Origin: Prorocentrum cordatum
Taxonomy: Eukaryota > Sar > Dinophyceae > Prorocentrales > Prorocentraceae
Assembly (NCBI GenBank): GCA_963575745.1
Contig: CAUYUJ010000662.1
Location: 38,501 to 102,500, forward strand
Reading direction: 5' to 3'
DNA: 64,000 bases
Part shown: positions 21,440 to 30,835 of the stretch, piece by piece
How the letters are laid out: each line of letters opens with the position of its first letter
Position numbering within the stretch: position 1 is the first letter of the stretch
The notes under the pieces: model-generated
What the model saw: the letters and a program-made list of their open reading frames with translations, nothing else
Database searches by the model: none
Told to the model about the DNA's origin: nothing
Program-made: the position numbers and the translations under genes

Positions 21440-21512
21440 TGAGTTGTCAACTCCACTGCTCGCGCAATCATCCCACCCTCCCACGCGCAGGTTGGTTTGC
21501 AAAAGCCATGCG
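21440..21512 (+). repeat. Conserved block beside triplet array, copy 1
   Basis: AACTCCACTGCTCGCGCAATCATCCCACCCTCCCAC is matched at 24990-25055 with about three changes. Both copies lie immediately beside long TCG or GAC arrays. Confidence 0.6.
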
Positions 21513-21849
21513 GCGGCGATTGCGATGGCGACTTGGTGCTCGCTGGCGCACCGCTGTGGCCGCGCTAGCGCGCGCAGGCTCGCGTGCACAGCCGCCACTA
21601 GTCTGGCGCGACCGACACGGTCGCGGTGGCGCTAACCGCTGGGGACTTCCCAAACGCGGGCACTTGAATGCGAGCCGGTGGGTCGGACAGGCGCCGTATC
21701 ATGGCGACGTCGGCAGCGGCAGACACGGTGATGATTGCAGCGATGGTTGTGACGACGATGACGATGACGACGGCAAGGCCAACGACGGCGGCGATGCTGA
21801 TCAGGTCGGTGACGATGATGGTGTCCACGCGTCGGTGATGCAGGTTGCG

Positions 21850-22200
21850 GGGAAAAAGGGATTTCGACATGCCCGCGCGGCCGACGGGCGCGAGTGGCCC
21901 GCATGGTTTAATGTGATGGGGGTCGTGCCCCCGCAGCACGCGCGCAAGGGCGTTCGAATTATTTCGACATGCCCGCGCGAGACGCACGTGTGGTCGAATT
22001 CGATGAAGATGTTGGAACACATGCTGTTTTCATCGGAAGAAATCGAGCGCGCAGACTTGCTTTGACAATTCATATTGAAATCCTTGCGGAACCTCAGGTT
22101 TTTGAAAGATTGCGGCATGCGCGCGCGACGACGCGCGCGTGTCCACGTCGTGCCTCTTTTCCCAATCTATTCCGGAACTTTGTTTTTTCTTTGGCGAGGC
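21850..22200 (+). repeat. Dispersed repeat J, copy 1
   Basis: GCGCAAGGGCGTTCGA, ATTTCGACATGCCCGCGCG, GAAATCCTTGCGGAACCTCA, GGTTTTTGAAAGATTGCGGC and ATGCGCGCGCGACGACGCG are shared, in order, with 25795-26262. Not coding on present evidence. Confidence 0.6.
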
Positions 22201-22773
22201 GTGCAAGCCCTTCTGGTTCACATGCACTTGCGCCCTTGCGCGCAGCGCATGAACTCCAGCCTTTGGTCGATCGCTACTGATGGTCCCGTAGTGGCCGCTA
22301 TACAAAAAAATCGAGGGCATCGCTGTTGGCCATCGGGCTTTGCCCTCTGCGCCACGGCCTCCCAATGGCACGGCGGGGCGGGAATACTACTGGGGTCAGG
22401 TGGTCGAAGCAAGGATGCGGTAGAGGAGAACGAAGGTAGGCAGAGAGAATTAGCGCAGAACGCACAAGAGGGCGGGCTGGACAGCTGGCAGCAAACACTT
22501 TGTCCGCGAGCGCCACAGGAACACGCCCTCTTCGTGCCTGCGCGTCCTAGCTATGGCCACACGGCGCCAATTAGAACATCGCGGCAAACGTGGCTCGCTC
22601 CCGAACGTTACAAAATGGCCGCATTCATATTGTGGCATGCAAGAAGAGTCAGTACTGTAGATTCACATTGTGGCACGCTGTATTGCGGCAGTTCATATAG
22701 TGGCACAGTGCGGTGTGTCAAAATGTCTGGAGCAGAATGACTAGGGGGAGGGGGCAAATATGTCGTACAGAGC
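22201..22773. other. 3' flank of the sialyltransferase-like gene; nothing else supported
   Basis: Mixed composition with short GTGGCA-type repeats at about 22630-22715. No polyadenylation signal of the usual animal type was seen, which is normal for dinoflagellates. Confidence 0.4.
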
Positions 22774-24450
22774 TCACGCCACCGTGCCGACCACCTTCCT
22801 CACCTTTCCCATGACCCTCTTCATCCAATCGAACTCTCTGAACTTGTTCCTCCACGGCACTGAGCCCCACTGCCTGTTGATGACGTGGTCCTGAATCAAA
22901 TGCTCCTGGAAGAGATTGTGTCCTTCGGTCCATTCCGAGTGGCCGTCTGCCGTGCTTAAACCTCCGAAACCGTACAGGTTGAGCTCGTCACACACAGGCA
23001 GGAACGTGAAAAACGCATGGAGGCCCGTGGTGGCCAACGCTCCATGCAGAGTGTTGAATCCCGTGGCAACCATCCTTGATATGTTCGTGTGCGTGCAGCC
23101 CACCAGGGGATGGTCGGGGCCCCAATTGGAAGCCATCTCGCTGGGCTTGCACCTAACAAGGTCCCCGCGGGCAATGATCCCGGCCTTGGGACACCCGACG
23201 GCGTCGGCGCACTTGATCACCTTGGCGTTTTCACCACCCATCAAAGAGACGGCCCCCTGCCACTCGTGGCTGACATACAAGAAGTCAGTCTTTGCGCCGA
23301 AGTCGGCGTAGTACTCGCCCCTGGGCAGGCGGTTGATCCTGATGACGGCAGTGTGCCCGTCGATCTCCGCGCCCTTGTGCGAGCCCTTCATCACCCCGGA
23401 CGCCCCGACCAGCGCACACCTCGACAGGTCGAGCTTGTCGAAACCCTCCCCCTCGACCATGTCGAGCACGCCGTGCAGCCTGTCCCGCCCGAGCGCTGCG
23501 GCGGGCTCCTCGACGCCGGGGGCGAGGTTACGGCCCTGGTCCATCCTCCAGGTGTCGAACTCCCCGTTCTTGGAGCACGACCCGGGCACCACCAGATGGC
23601 GCAGCTGGCAGGGGGTGAACGCCGCGCGGTCCTGGTGAGCCACGACGATGGCCTCGCACAGCGGGTCCTGCTCGCAGCGCATCATGCACTCGTTCACGGT
23701 GATCTTTCGCCCCGCGTAGGTCTGAAAATGAGTGCCGGTGATCTCTGGGAAGTTCCAGCTGCCAGCGCCGGGGTAACAATTGAGGCCCGCATAGCGCTTC
23801 CAGCCGGAGAGCTCCTGGATCTGCGCGATGCGGTCCGGGATGGGGCCCCGCCTGTAGGAGTCGTAGGAGGGGCCGCCCTGGCACTCGTCGAGCACCAGCT
23901 CCGGGAGCAGCCAGCACGGCCCACTCGTGTTCTTGCCTGCTTCCACCGTGATTCCGTGGCAGTAGTCGTTCTCCATGCACGCTTTCAGACACGCGTCCAG
24001 GGTGCAGTTGCTCCCGTGGTCCTCGCTCGTGCTGCCGTCGGGGAAGTGTCCGCTGCCAAAGCCGACGCGCCAGCAATTCTTCCCCTTGACCAGCGACCAA
24101 TCCTGCGTCAAGATCTCGGCGACTCTGTCGTTGATGGTCCCGGATGCGCCCATCCCAGCGACATTCTCAGTCACACCAGGGTGCAGGGTGAGATTGCGGT
24201 TGCTCAGCATGTCTGCATCCTCTTCTCCCGTGAGGCCCCGCGGTCGGGCCCACACGCTCAGGCCCCTGCCTGCTGCGCACCACAGCGCCATCCCCACCGC
24301 AGCACAGCACACGGCGACGACGCACGCCCGCCGCGGCAGCCCCCCTCGGTCGGCGGCCGGCACCTCGGCGGGGGCCTCGGTGCCGCTGGCCCCTGGGGCC
24401 CCAGCGTCCGCGGCCGCCCGGAGCCCCGCGACCGCGGCGTAGTCGGCCAT
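22774..24450 (-). CDS. GT29 sialyltransferase-like type II membrane protein with two Cys-rich (PAN/apple-like) modules
   Basis: 558 residues, uninterrupted. I chose the ATG at 24450 because it is the first in frame and leaves a 128-nt leader behind a spliced-leader relic. Residues 42-60 form one hydrophobic segment (VVAVCCAAVGMALW), a signal anchor for Golgi/ER orientation. Two repeated Cys-rich modules follow (Cys at 126, 149, 154, 158, 164, 179, 190; then 225, 255, 259, 265, 281, 292), PAN/apple-like. Sialylmotif L begins at residue 345 (CALVGASGVMKGS..G.EIDGH..VIRIN), motif S covers about 463-496 (CDELNLYGFGG), and the final His and Glu are in HNLFQE at 511-516. Such enzymes move sialic acid from CMP-sialic acid to glycans; the real acceptor or donor is unknown. 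GASG replaces the common GNSG. Absence of introns plus the relic leader indicates an mRNA-derived copy. Confidence 0.85.
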   Translation of the reverse strand: MADYAAVAGLRAAADAGAPGASGTEAPAEVPAADRGGLPRRACVVAVCCAAVGMALWCAAGRGLSVWARPRGLTGEEDADMLSNRNLTLHPGVTENVAGMGASGTINDRVAEILTQDWSLVKGKNCWRVGFGSGHFPDGSTSEDHGSNCTLDACLKACMENDYCHGITVEAGKNTSGPCWLLPELVLDECQGGPSYDSYRRGPIPDRIAQIQELSGWKRYAGLNCYPGAGSWNFPEITGTHFQTYAGRKITVNECMMRCEQDPLCEAIVVAHQDRAAFTPCQLRHLVVPGSCSKNGEFDTWRMDQGRNLAPGVEEPAAALGRDRLHGVLDMVEGEGFDKLDLSRCALVGASGVMKGSHKGAEIDGHTAVIRINRLPRGEYYADFGAKTDFLYVSHEWQGAVSLMGGENAKVIKCADAVGCPKAGIIARGDLVRCKPSEMASNWGPDHPLVGCTHTNISRMVATGFNTLHGALATTGLHAFFTFLPVCDELNLYGFGGLSTADGHSEWTEGHNLFQEHLIQDHVINRQWGSVPWRNKFREFDWMKRVMGKVRKVVGTVA

Positions 24451-24578
24451 GGCTCTGCGGTGAGGGGCAGCGATATGGGGGGGCGGGCTCGTTGCCCCCG
24501 ATTCGCTTGGCTCGGGCACTGCCGGGGTTCGGCGCAGGCCAGCGGGCCCTCCGTGGCGCGCTCGTCTCGTGCCGCGCG

Positions 24579-24600
24579 CTGGAGCCAAAGTGGCTTCGGA
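24579..24600 (-). other. Relic dinoflagellate spliced leader encoded in the genome
   Basis: Read on the minus strand the 22 bases match the DinoSL consensus at 19 positions, differing at leader positions 5 (A for T), 11 (C for T) and 20 (C for A). It ends CTCCAG where the leader ends CTCAAG. It lies 128 nt upstream of the sialyltransferase-like start codon, in the correct orientation. Genomic leader relics are known from mRNAs that were trans-spliced, reverse transcribed and reinserted. Confidence 0.8.
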
Positions 24601-24859
24601 CGATATATTCGGGAGCTCTGGTGATTGTGGACAAGCGAATGTGCACGCACTATGTTTTTTTGCACAGCCTGGGGGGGGGGAAGGTCGATGCCAGCTGTGC
24701 GGGGATCACCTGCATTCATCTTTGGAATGAGCGATAAGGCAGAGTCGCATGTAAACGGCACATCCCCGCGGTGAGACCGTCAGGTCCGCCCTCGGGCGGG
24801 TCGTGAATGTATTCCATTCAGGAAAAAAGGAAAATATGGGGGGGGGGGGGGGTGCACTG
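24601..24859. other. Upstream region of the retrogene
   Basis: No TATA box or second leader relic seen. A T-run (24654-24661) and a G-run (24838-24851) are present. Promoter not identifiable. Confidence 0.35.
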
Positions 24860-25060
24860 TGTGCTGCAACCCATGTGGCGCAATCTTTGTGGTGCAATCT
24901 GTATGGTGCAACTTATGTGGTGCGGGCTATGTCGTGTATGTAAACTATGTGATGCAAGCTACGTGGTGCAATTAATCTTGACCGTCTTGAAGCTGTCCTC
25001 TCCACTGCTCGTGCAAACATCCCACCCTCCCACCCGCAACTTGGTCGCAAGACCTCTTCA
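24860..25060 (+). repeat. 15-bp TGTGGTGCAA repeat, then conserved block copy 2
   Basis: About eight units of CTATGTGGTGCAA type (24865-24980) lead into the conserved CCACTGCTCGTGCAAACATC / CCACCCTCCCACCCG block also seen at 21440-21512. The inverse of the 15-bp unit recurs at 54315-54482. Confidence 0.7.
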
Positions 25061-25089
25061 GACAAGACCGTGACGGTAGGTACCACATG

Positions 25090-25709
25090 TCACTTGGCCA
25101 CGACACCGACGCCGACGACGACAGCGACATCGACGACGACGGCGACGCCGACACCGACTGCGACGACACCGACGACGTCTCCAATGTTTTCGACGACAAC
25201 GACGACGACGACACCGACGACGACGACAAAGACGCCGACGACGACGACGAAGACGACGACGACGTCGCCAACGGAGACGACGACGAGGGAGGAGAAAAAA
25301 CGACGACGGCGACAACGACGACAACGACGATGGAGGAGGGAAGACGGCGACGACACCAACGACGAAGAAGGAGGAAGGACGGCGACGCCGACGACGACAA
25401 CGACGAGGGAGGAGGGAAGACGACGACGACGACAACGACGACGAAGACGACGACGACGGCGACGAAATAGGAGGGACGACGACGAGACGCCGACGACGGA
25501 CGACGACGACGAGGGAGGAGGATAACGACGAGGGAGGAGTGAAGACCACGACGACGACGACGACGACGACGACGGCGACGAAATAGGAGGGACAACGACG
25601 AGACGCCGACGAAGACAACGAGGGAGGAAGGACGACCACGGCGACAACGACGACGGAAGCGACGACGACGCCAAGACGACGACGACGACGACGACGAGGA
25701 AAGACAGAA

Positions 25710-25741
<32 letters not shown>

Positions 25742-25790
25742 GGGAGGAGGGAGGAAGATGACGACGACGACGACGACGCAAGAGCGCGCG
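25090..25790 (+). repeat. GAC/GACGAC triplet array with GGAGGGA interruptions
   Basis: About 700 bp of CGA/GAC repeats broken periodically by GAGGGAGGA words; a stretch GACGGCGACGAAATAGGAGG occurs twice (near 25456 and 25570). All ORFs here are repeat artefacts. Confidence 0.9.
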
Positions 25791-25794
25791 TGCG

Positions 25795-26262
25795 CACGCT
25801 TTTGTTGAAAATCCGTGTTGCGAAACCTGGGGTTCTTGCAGGTTTTTTGGACGCACGATTTTGAAATCCTTCCGAAACCGATGGGTTTTGAAGGTTTTCG
25901 GCATACGTCCGCGACGACGCGCGCGTCTGCACTTCGTCCCATTTTTTGCAGAGGATTCTCGCGACGGCACACGCGCAAGGGCGTTCGACAGATTTCGGCA
26001 TGCGCGCGCGCGAAGCCCGTTTGGTAGCATTTTGTGAAAATCTTGAAAAACTCATGGTTTCCTTAAGATTTTGCAAGAGCTCGCGCGAAGTTTTTTTAGC
26101 AAATCTGTGTTGCGAAACCATGTGTTTTTGTATGTTTTTCGGAAACTCGATTGCGAAATCCTTCCGGCACCGAAGGTTTTTGAAGGATTTCGGCATGCGC
26201 GCGCCACGACGCGCGCGTGTGCACTTCGCCCCATTTTTTGCAAGGGATTCGTGAACAAGTGT
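25795..26262 (+). repeat. Dispersed repeat J, two tandem copies
   Basis: Two diverged copies about 290 bp apart share AAATC-GTGTTGCGAAACC, TTTTTTGGA/TTTTTCGGA, GCGAAATCCTTCCG, GGTTTT-GAAGG, TTTCGGCAT, CGACGCGCGCGT and CCCCATTTTTTGCA. A third copy lies at 21850-22200. Confidence 0.7.
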
Positions 26263-27125
26263 TATGTTAGAAAGAAAAATGTCCCCGCATAGTGTTATTT
26301 GACAGGGAACCGCGGGGGGGGGAACCCGGCTTGGCTGGGATGGTATGAATTCATATTTAGGATGGACATGTGGTCAGAATCATATGTGATTTACAGCACG
26401 CGCGGGGGACCCGATAAGTCCGGGGGGGGGTAGAATCTATTAGTCTTTTAGAAAGGAGAATCCATGTGGTGCGCTCTATGGTATGTGAGCTAGGCGGTGT
26501 AGGCAGCGGCGACGGGGCGGCGATGGCGACAACAAACGTGGCGGTCGACAGCCAAGCGCAGAAGCAGCGGCGACGGGCGGCGACGAGGGGCGGCGACGGC
26601 GACAACAAGCGCGGCGACCGACAACCAAACGCAGAAACAGCAGCGACGGACGGCGGCGACGGGCGGCGACGGCGACAACAAGCTGGCAGCAACGACGACC
26701 AGGCCCAGTTCCTGATAAGACAAATTAGAATTCCTAAATGCGAGCAAACATTGTTTGGGCAAGCGCCCCAGTAGAGTGCGGACCAAAAAATCGCATTTCG
26801 CCCAGGAATTCTTCGATACGAATTAATCGGTCGCCTCCATGAAATCCCACCAATCCTTCCAATCCCCATTCGTCCCCTTCGGGGAAGGGTTAATCACTGT
26901 TCCCTATTAACAAACACCCCTTCCCCCAGGCGACTGGCAGCAAACCAGGACCAGTGACCCCCCCACACCATCTTTACCAAAACAACTCGAACATACATTT
27001 TGGGGCAGGATCTTTGGTTATAATCGTGGGCCCCGCGAGCACTTCGCATTGTTTTCCCAACCATCCCGTGGTGTTGGGTCCTCGTTTTGAAGAGACAGCG
27101 CCCCGCATCACTCACTCCTTCATTC
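26263..27125. other. No supported gene; GGCGAC repeat
   Basis: A degenerate CGGCGACGGGCGGCGACGA repeat occupies 26495-26695. G-runs lie at 26313-26320 and 26422-26431. No coding region recognised. Confidence 0.5.
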
Positions 27126-27680
27126 CTCCTTCTCCTCCTCCTCCTCCTCCTCCTCCTCCTCCTCCTCCTCCTCCTCCCCCTCCCCCTCCTTGTATCTGCC
27201 CTCCGCATGTACCTGTTTCGGTACACCCCTCACGCGCTTCGTGGCCCCTTAGGGAACCACACCGAAGGTCCGCATGCCAGCGTTCGCACGCGCCCACCGT
27301 ACCCATACACGCTTCGTGGCTCCAGAGGGAGCTGCACCGACGGCCCCAGTGGCTGCGTTCGCATGCGCCCAGCACACCCACACTTGCACACCATCACACG
27401 GTTTGCGACCCCATAGGGACCCCCACCGACGCCCCCCATGGCTGCGTACGCATGCGCCCACCGCGCCCATTTTGTCACACCCCTCGGACGTTTCGTGGCC
27501 CCAAAGGGGGGGAGCTCCACCGACGGCCGCAGCGGCTGCATTCGCGCGCGGCCACCACACACATTTTGGCACACCCCTTCACGCGCTTCGTTGCCCCATA
27601 GGGAGCTGCGCCGACGGCCCCAACGGCTGCTTTCCCATGCGCCCACCGCGCCCTCTTACACGCTTCGTGGCCCAGGGCCC
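27126..27680 (+). repeat. CTC array followed by 75-95-bp degenerate tandem repeat
   Basis: CTC triplets at 27126-27188, then about six units each carrying CGCTTCGTGGCCCC..AGGGAG and CACCGACGGCCCC..GGCTGC and CGCATGCGCCCACC. The CGCTTC anchors fall at 27235, 27310, 27399, 27489, 27584 and 27661. Frames through it look protein-like but repeat the same peptide, so I do not call genes. Confidence 0.75.
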
Positions 27681-27944
27681 CAGAGGTGCCCAGGATGCCC
27701 CAGCAGGCTCCCCGAGAGGCTCCCGAGATGCCCCCAAGAGGCCCCCAAAAGACCGCGAAGGGGTTCCAAGCGCCCCCCCCTTCCCCCTCCAGAGGCACCC
27801 AAGACGCCCCAAGAGCCCGCCCCCCCCCCCCCCGGGTCTGCCAAGAAAAAACCCACGACGCCCCAAGAGGACCCCCAAACAAACTCTTTTCAATAACTCC
27901 GTAAACTCTACTAGGGGCTTCCAACAAGCAAATTGCTTTTGTGA
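27681..27944. other. C-rich spacer, no gene supported
   Basis: Repeated CCCAAGAGGCCCCC/CCCCAAGAG words and C-runs. Nothing further recognised. Confidence 0.4.
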
Positions 27945-28095
27945 TCGCCCTCCTCCTCCTCCTCCTCCTCCTCCTCCTCCTCCTCATCCGCCTGCTCGTC
28001 CTCCTTCCTCGTTCCTCTTCCCCACCTCTCCCTCCTCCTCCTCCTCCTCCTCCTCCTCCTCCTCCTCCTCCTCCTCCTCCTCCTCCTCCTCCTGC
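27945..28095 (+). repeat. CTC triplet arrays
   Basis: CTC runs at 27948-27985 and 28036-28094 separated by 50 bp. Confidence 0.9.
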
Positions 28096-28213
28096 CGTCA
28101 AGGCGGCGGGCGACAAGGCCCGTCGCGTGCCGCGGGGGGGAAAGTCGTGGCACCGATCGCCAGCCTGGACGCGCCCGTGGCGGAGGCGCGCGGGCAACGA
28201 CAGCCGGCCACCA

Positions 28214-28416
28214 GATCGGGTCGGGCGAAAGGGGGGGATAGCAGAGGGGGGGGTTGAGAATCAGCTCACGTGGCTGATTTTCCCGGCGCCTCCCGGCGCC
28301 GGGGGCGGCCAGGTGTCCAGGAATGGCCCCCTCGGTGAGGCCGACACCAGCTGCATGCAGCCGATTTCGTACTCCCCCCCCTTTCCCAATCCCCCCCTTT
28401 TTCGCCCGGCCCGGCC
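28214..28416. mobile_element. MITE family E, copy 1
   Basis: Left GGTCGGGCGAAAGGGGGGGA and right CCCCCTTTTTCGCCCGGCCC are inverted repeats. Internal TTGAGAATCAGCTCACGT and ACCAGCTGCATGCAGC match the copies at 51184-51356 and 51651-51786. No ORF. Confidence 0.7.
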
Positions 28417-28599
28417 AGGCAAGAGCAATGATGGGGGCCAGGGGCAAGGCAGGGAAGCCCGGGCGTCGCGAGCGCGAGCGACGGCCGAGGCCGGAGGGAG
28501 CAAGGGGAAGGGGGGCGACCCGACAGGGGGCGGCGGGCGGGCCGACCGACGGGGGAGGAGCGCCGGGGGGGAGAAGAGAGACACCGCGCCACAAGGGCA

Positions 28600-28740
28600 A
28601 GGCAGGAGGCGCGGAAAGAAAGAGAGGAATAGAGAGAGAGAGAGAGAGGGGGAGAGGGAGAGAGAGAGAGGGAGAGAGAGAGAGACAAAAAGCGAGAGAG
28701 AGAGAGAGAGAGAACAGACAAAGAGACACAGACACAGAGA
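28600..28740 (+). repeat. GA dinucleotide-rich tract
   Basis: Interrupted GAGAGA runs of about 140 bp. Confidence 0.9.
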
Positions 28741-29606
28741 AAAGGGGGGGGCGAGGGGGGCCGAGAGCCAGGGAGGGAACCGGGGGCGCGCGCGCAGAGG
28801 CAGGGAAGAGAGAAGAGGGGGGAGAGCACGCAGCCCAGCGGGCTCGAGCACAGAAAGGGGCGAGGGAGGGGGGCGGGCGAAGGAGGAGGGCCCAGGCTCA
28901 GTCAGCTCGTCGCTGGCGCACCCGACGTCGACGATGTCCTCTGCGCCGCCGCCCCCCTTCCCCATCTGACGCCAGATTGGCCCGCGCCCGCGCGCAGCTG
29001 GGGACAGGGCATCTCGTTCGCGCGCCCGTCTGCCGCCAAGAAGCCACGCGGCGCTTCGAAGCCTGAGGGGCGCGAGTCCCTCGGGGGCCCGTCGACTCAG
29101 CGTCGCTGGGCTCGGCTCCGCTAGACTCCCCGCCGGGGCTGCGGGGCCCAGCGGCGGGCGACCCGCCGCGGGCGGCGTGGCGCTCGGAACGCCGAAGGCG
29201 CCAGCGCGCAGGTCGCAGACGGGCGTCGTGCCTGGGCGCCGGCGCCGACCCGGGTCCTGTCGCCCCGTCGCGAGCAGAAGGGCCCAGCGCGCGCTGACCG
29301 ATGGCAGCCGCGCGGCTCAACGACGCGCCCTGCCGCGCCCCCTCGGTCCAGGATGGGCGCGCCCATCTGCCGGGGCTGGGCGGTTTCTGCGGCCCTCGGC
29401 CTCCGCGGGGTCCAGTCATGGGCGCCGTCGGGGGGGTGGCGCGTGCGGCTGTGGTCATCGCCCTGCTCGCGCGTCGCGTCGGCCGCCACTCGCGCGGCGC
29501 GGAAGTCGCCGGCGCCCAGCGCCCTCCAGATGAGAGACATGCCGTCGACGGTGGTCGCGCGCTCCAGGCATGCTCTGTGCCCAGGCACCCGCGGGGCGAC
29601 ATAGAT
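28741..29606. other. GC-rich, no supported gene
   Basis: Overlapping ORFs up to 250 codons in several frames, Arg/Gly/Pro-rich, without motifs. Any C-terminal extension of the minus-strand ORF that ends at 29607 is not supported. Confidence 0.4.
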
Positions 29607-30707
29607 CTAGCCCCACCCCATCGCGCGCGCCAGGTTCGAGGTGGGCAGGGCGAACGGGGGAGCAGATGCCCAGGCCTGCACTAACCATTCTTCGAAAGCA
29701 CCTTCCGGCGCGCCCGCCGTGAGACCCTGGAACGGATCAATGCGGGGGCCGCGTTTAACCCCGGCGGGCAGGTGCTTGGCAGGGGCGCCCGAAACCAGCT
29801 CGCCGCTCAGCACTGCAGTGATGGCAGCGCGCGCAGCATACATGCTGGAAGTGCTGCCACTGATGCTGACTAGGACTGGCTCCGAAGGATCGCCCCCTCG
29901 TGGTGGAACGCGGACCGCGGCTGAGGTGGCATTTGGGATCTCTGCTCGGACTGCCCCATCCACGTCAAACAGCGGGCCCGCGTCTCGTGCTGGAATTTGC
30001 ATGAGCAGCTGCTGGACGCCAGTTGCTCTCTCCCCATCCGCTTGGGTCAGAGCAGAGGCTGCGGCCGGTTGCGCCAAAACCTGTCGGGGAGGCGCACTGC
30101 GTGCCCGAATGGCTACCCAGTGGTCCTCCATGACGCTCCTGTGGTTCAGTTTCCGACGCTGGCCTGAACCGAGGGCGACGCCATCCGACTCAGCAGCCTC
30201 AAGACGCCGAACTTCCTGAAAATATTTCCTCGCTCTCTTCGACGATGGTGTGCCCGATGGACCTGGGCGCCATTGCACTGTTGCCAACATGGCCAGGTGG
30301 GTGCCATCATCATCCATCCAAGCAGGCCAGATCGAAATACCAATTGTCTTGCGCAGGGAAAGGTCGTCGCCGCCATGTGCGGGGATGGGAAGTCCTTCGA
30401 CCCGCTCACCGAACCTGTGCAGCCCTCGCCCAAGCCCGAGCCGCCATTGCCCGAACGAGTTCCCGAAACACAACTCACGGACGTGAGGTCGGCCGCCTAT
30501 GATGCCCAAGTCGGTTGTACCGGGCGCGTCGCGGCAATCTTCCACTGCATCGTAGCGCAAGGCAACGCCAGGGACAGCGAGTTGGTCCTGTAGCTTCCGA
30601 GTGGCGGCTGGATCAGACGACTGGTTCGTGATGGTACGGACATGTAAGATCGAAGTAAGTGTGACAATACATCCAGCAAGTCTGCACATATTGTCCTGCT
30701 GATGCAT
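29607..30707 (-). CDS. Hypothetical protein with KH-like segment
   Basis: A 366-codon frame with ordinary, non-repetitive composition. N-terminal part (ITNQSSDPAATRKLQDQ) has no recognised domain. Near residues 240-305 the order LLMQIPARDAG, then AVRVPPRGG..EPVLVSISG, then AARAAITAVLSGEL resembles beta-alpha-alpha-beta-beta-alpha of a type I KH RNA-binding domain, but the GxxG loop is not recognisable (FDVDGAVRAEI stands there). The stop lies at 29607 after AMGWG. The start is uncertain: the true 5' exon may lie upstream, since dinoflagellate genes often have introns. It reads in the same direction as the other host-like genes. Confidence 0.4.
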   Translation of the reverse strand: MHQQDNMCRLAGCIVTLTSILHVRTITNQSSDPAATRKLQDQLAVPGVALRYDAVEDCRDAPGTTDLGIIGGRPHVRELCFGNSFGQWRLGLGRGLHRFGERVEGLPIPAHGGDDLSLRKTIGISIWPAWMDDDGTHLAMLATVQWRPGPSGTPSSKRARKYFQEVRRLEAAESDGVALGSGQRRKLNHRSVMEDHWVAIRARSAPPRQVLAQPAAASALTQADGERATGVQQLLMQIPARDAGPLFDVDGAVRAEIPNATSAAVRVPPRGGDPSEPVLVSISGSTSSMYAARAAITAVLSGELVSGAPAKHLPAGVKRGPRIDPFQGLTAGAPEGAFEEWLVQAWASAPPFALPTSNLARAMGWG

Positions 30708-30835
30708 CTTGGATAAATGAGGCTCGATGAAAAGACACCACTGCGCAGCGCGAATGGGTCAAACACTTGCGCGTGCGTCCAGCCAATCTGATCTGGGGGG
30801 ATGCGCACTGGATGCACGATCTTGCGTCGCGGAGC

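Noticed and set aside
21598-22020. Minus-strand ORF with a hydrophobic stretch suggesting membrane helices
   Set aside because: The hydrophobic run is the translation of GAC/GTC-type triplet DNA next to a large array; the rest overlaps dispersed repeat J.
23089-24624. 511-codon plus-strand ORF antisense to the sialyltransferase-like gene
   Set aside because: A shadow of the real gene's GC-rich codons on the opposite strand; no domain recognised.
27274-28257. 327-codon plus-strand ORF with repeated His/Arg/Ala words
   Set aside because: Runs through a 75-95-bp tandem repeat and CTC arrays; the peptide repeats follow the DNA repeat.
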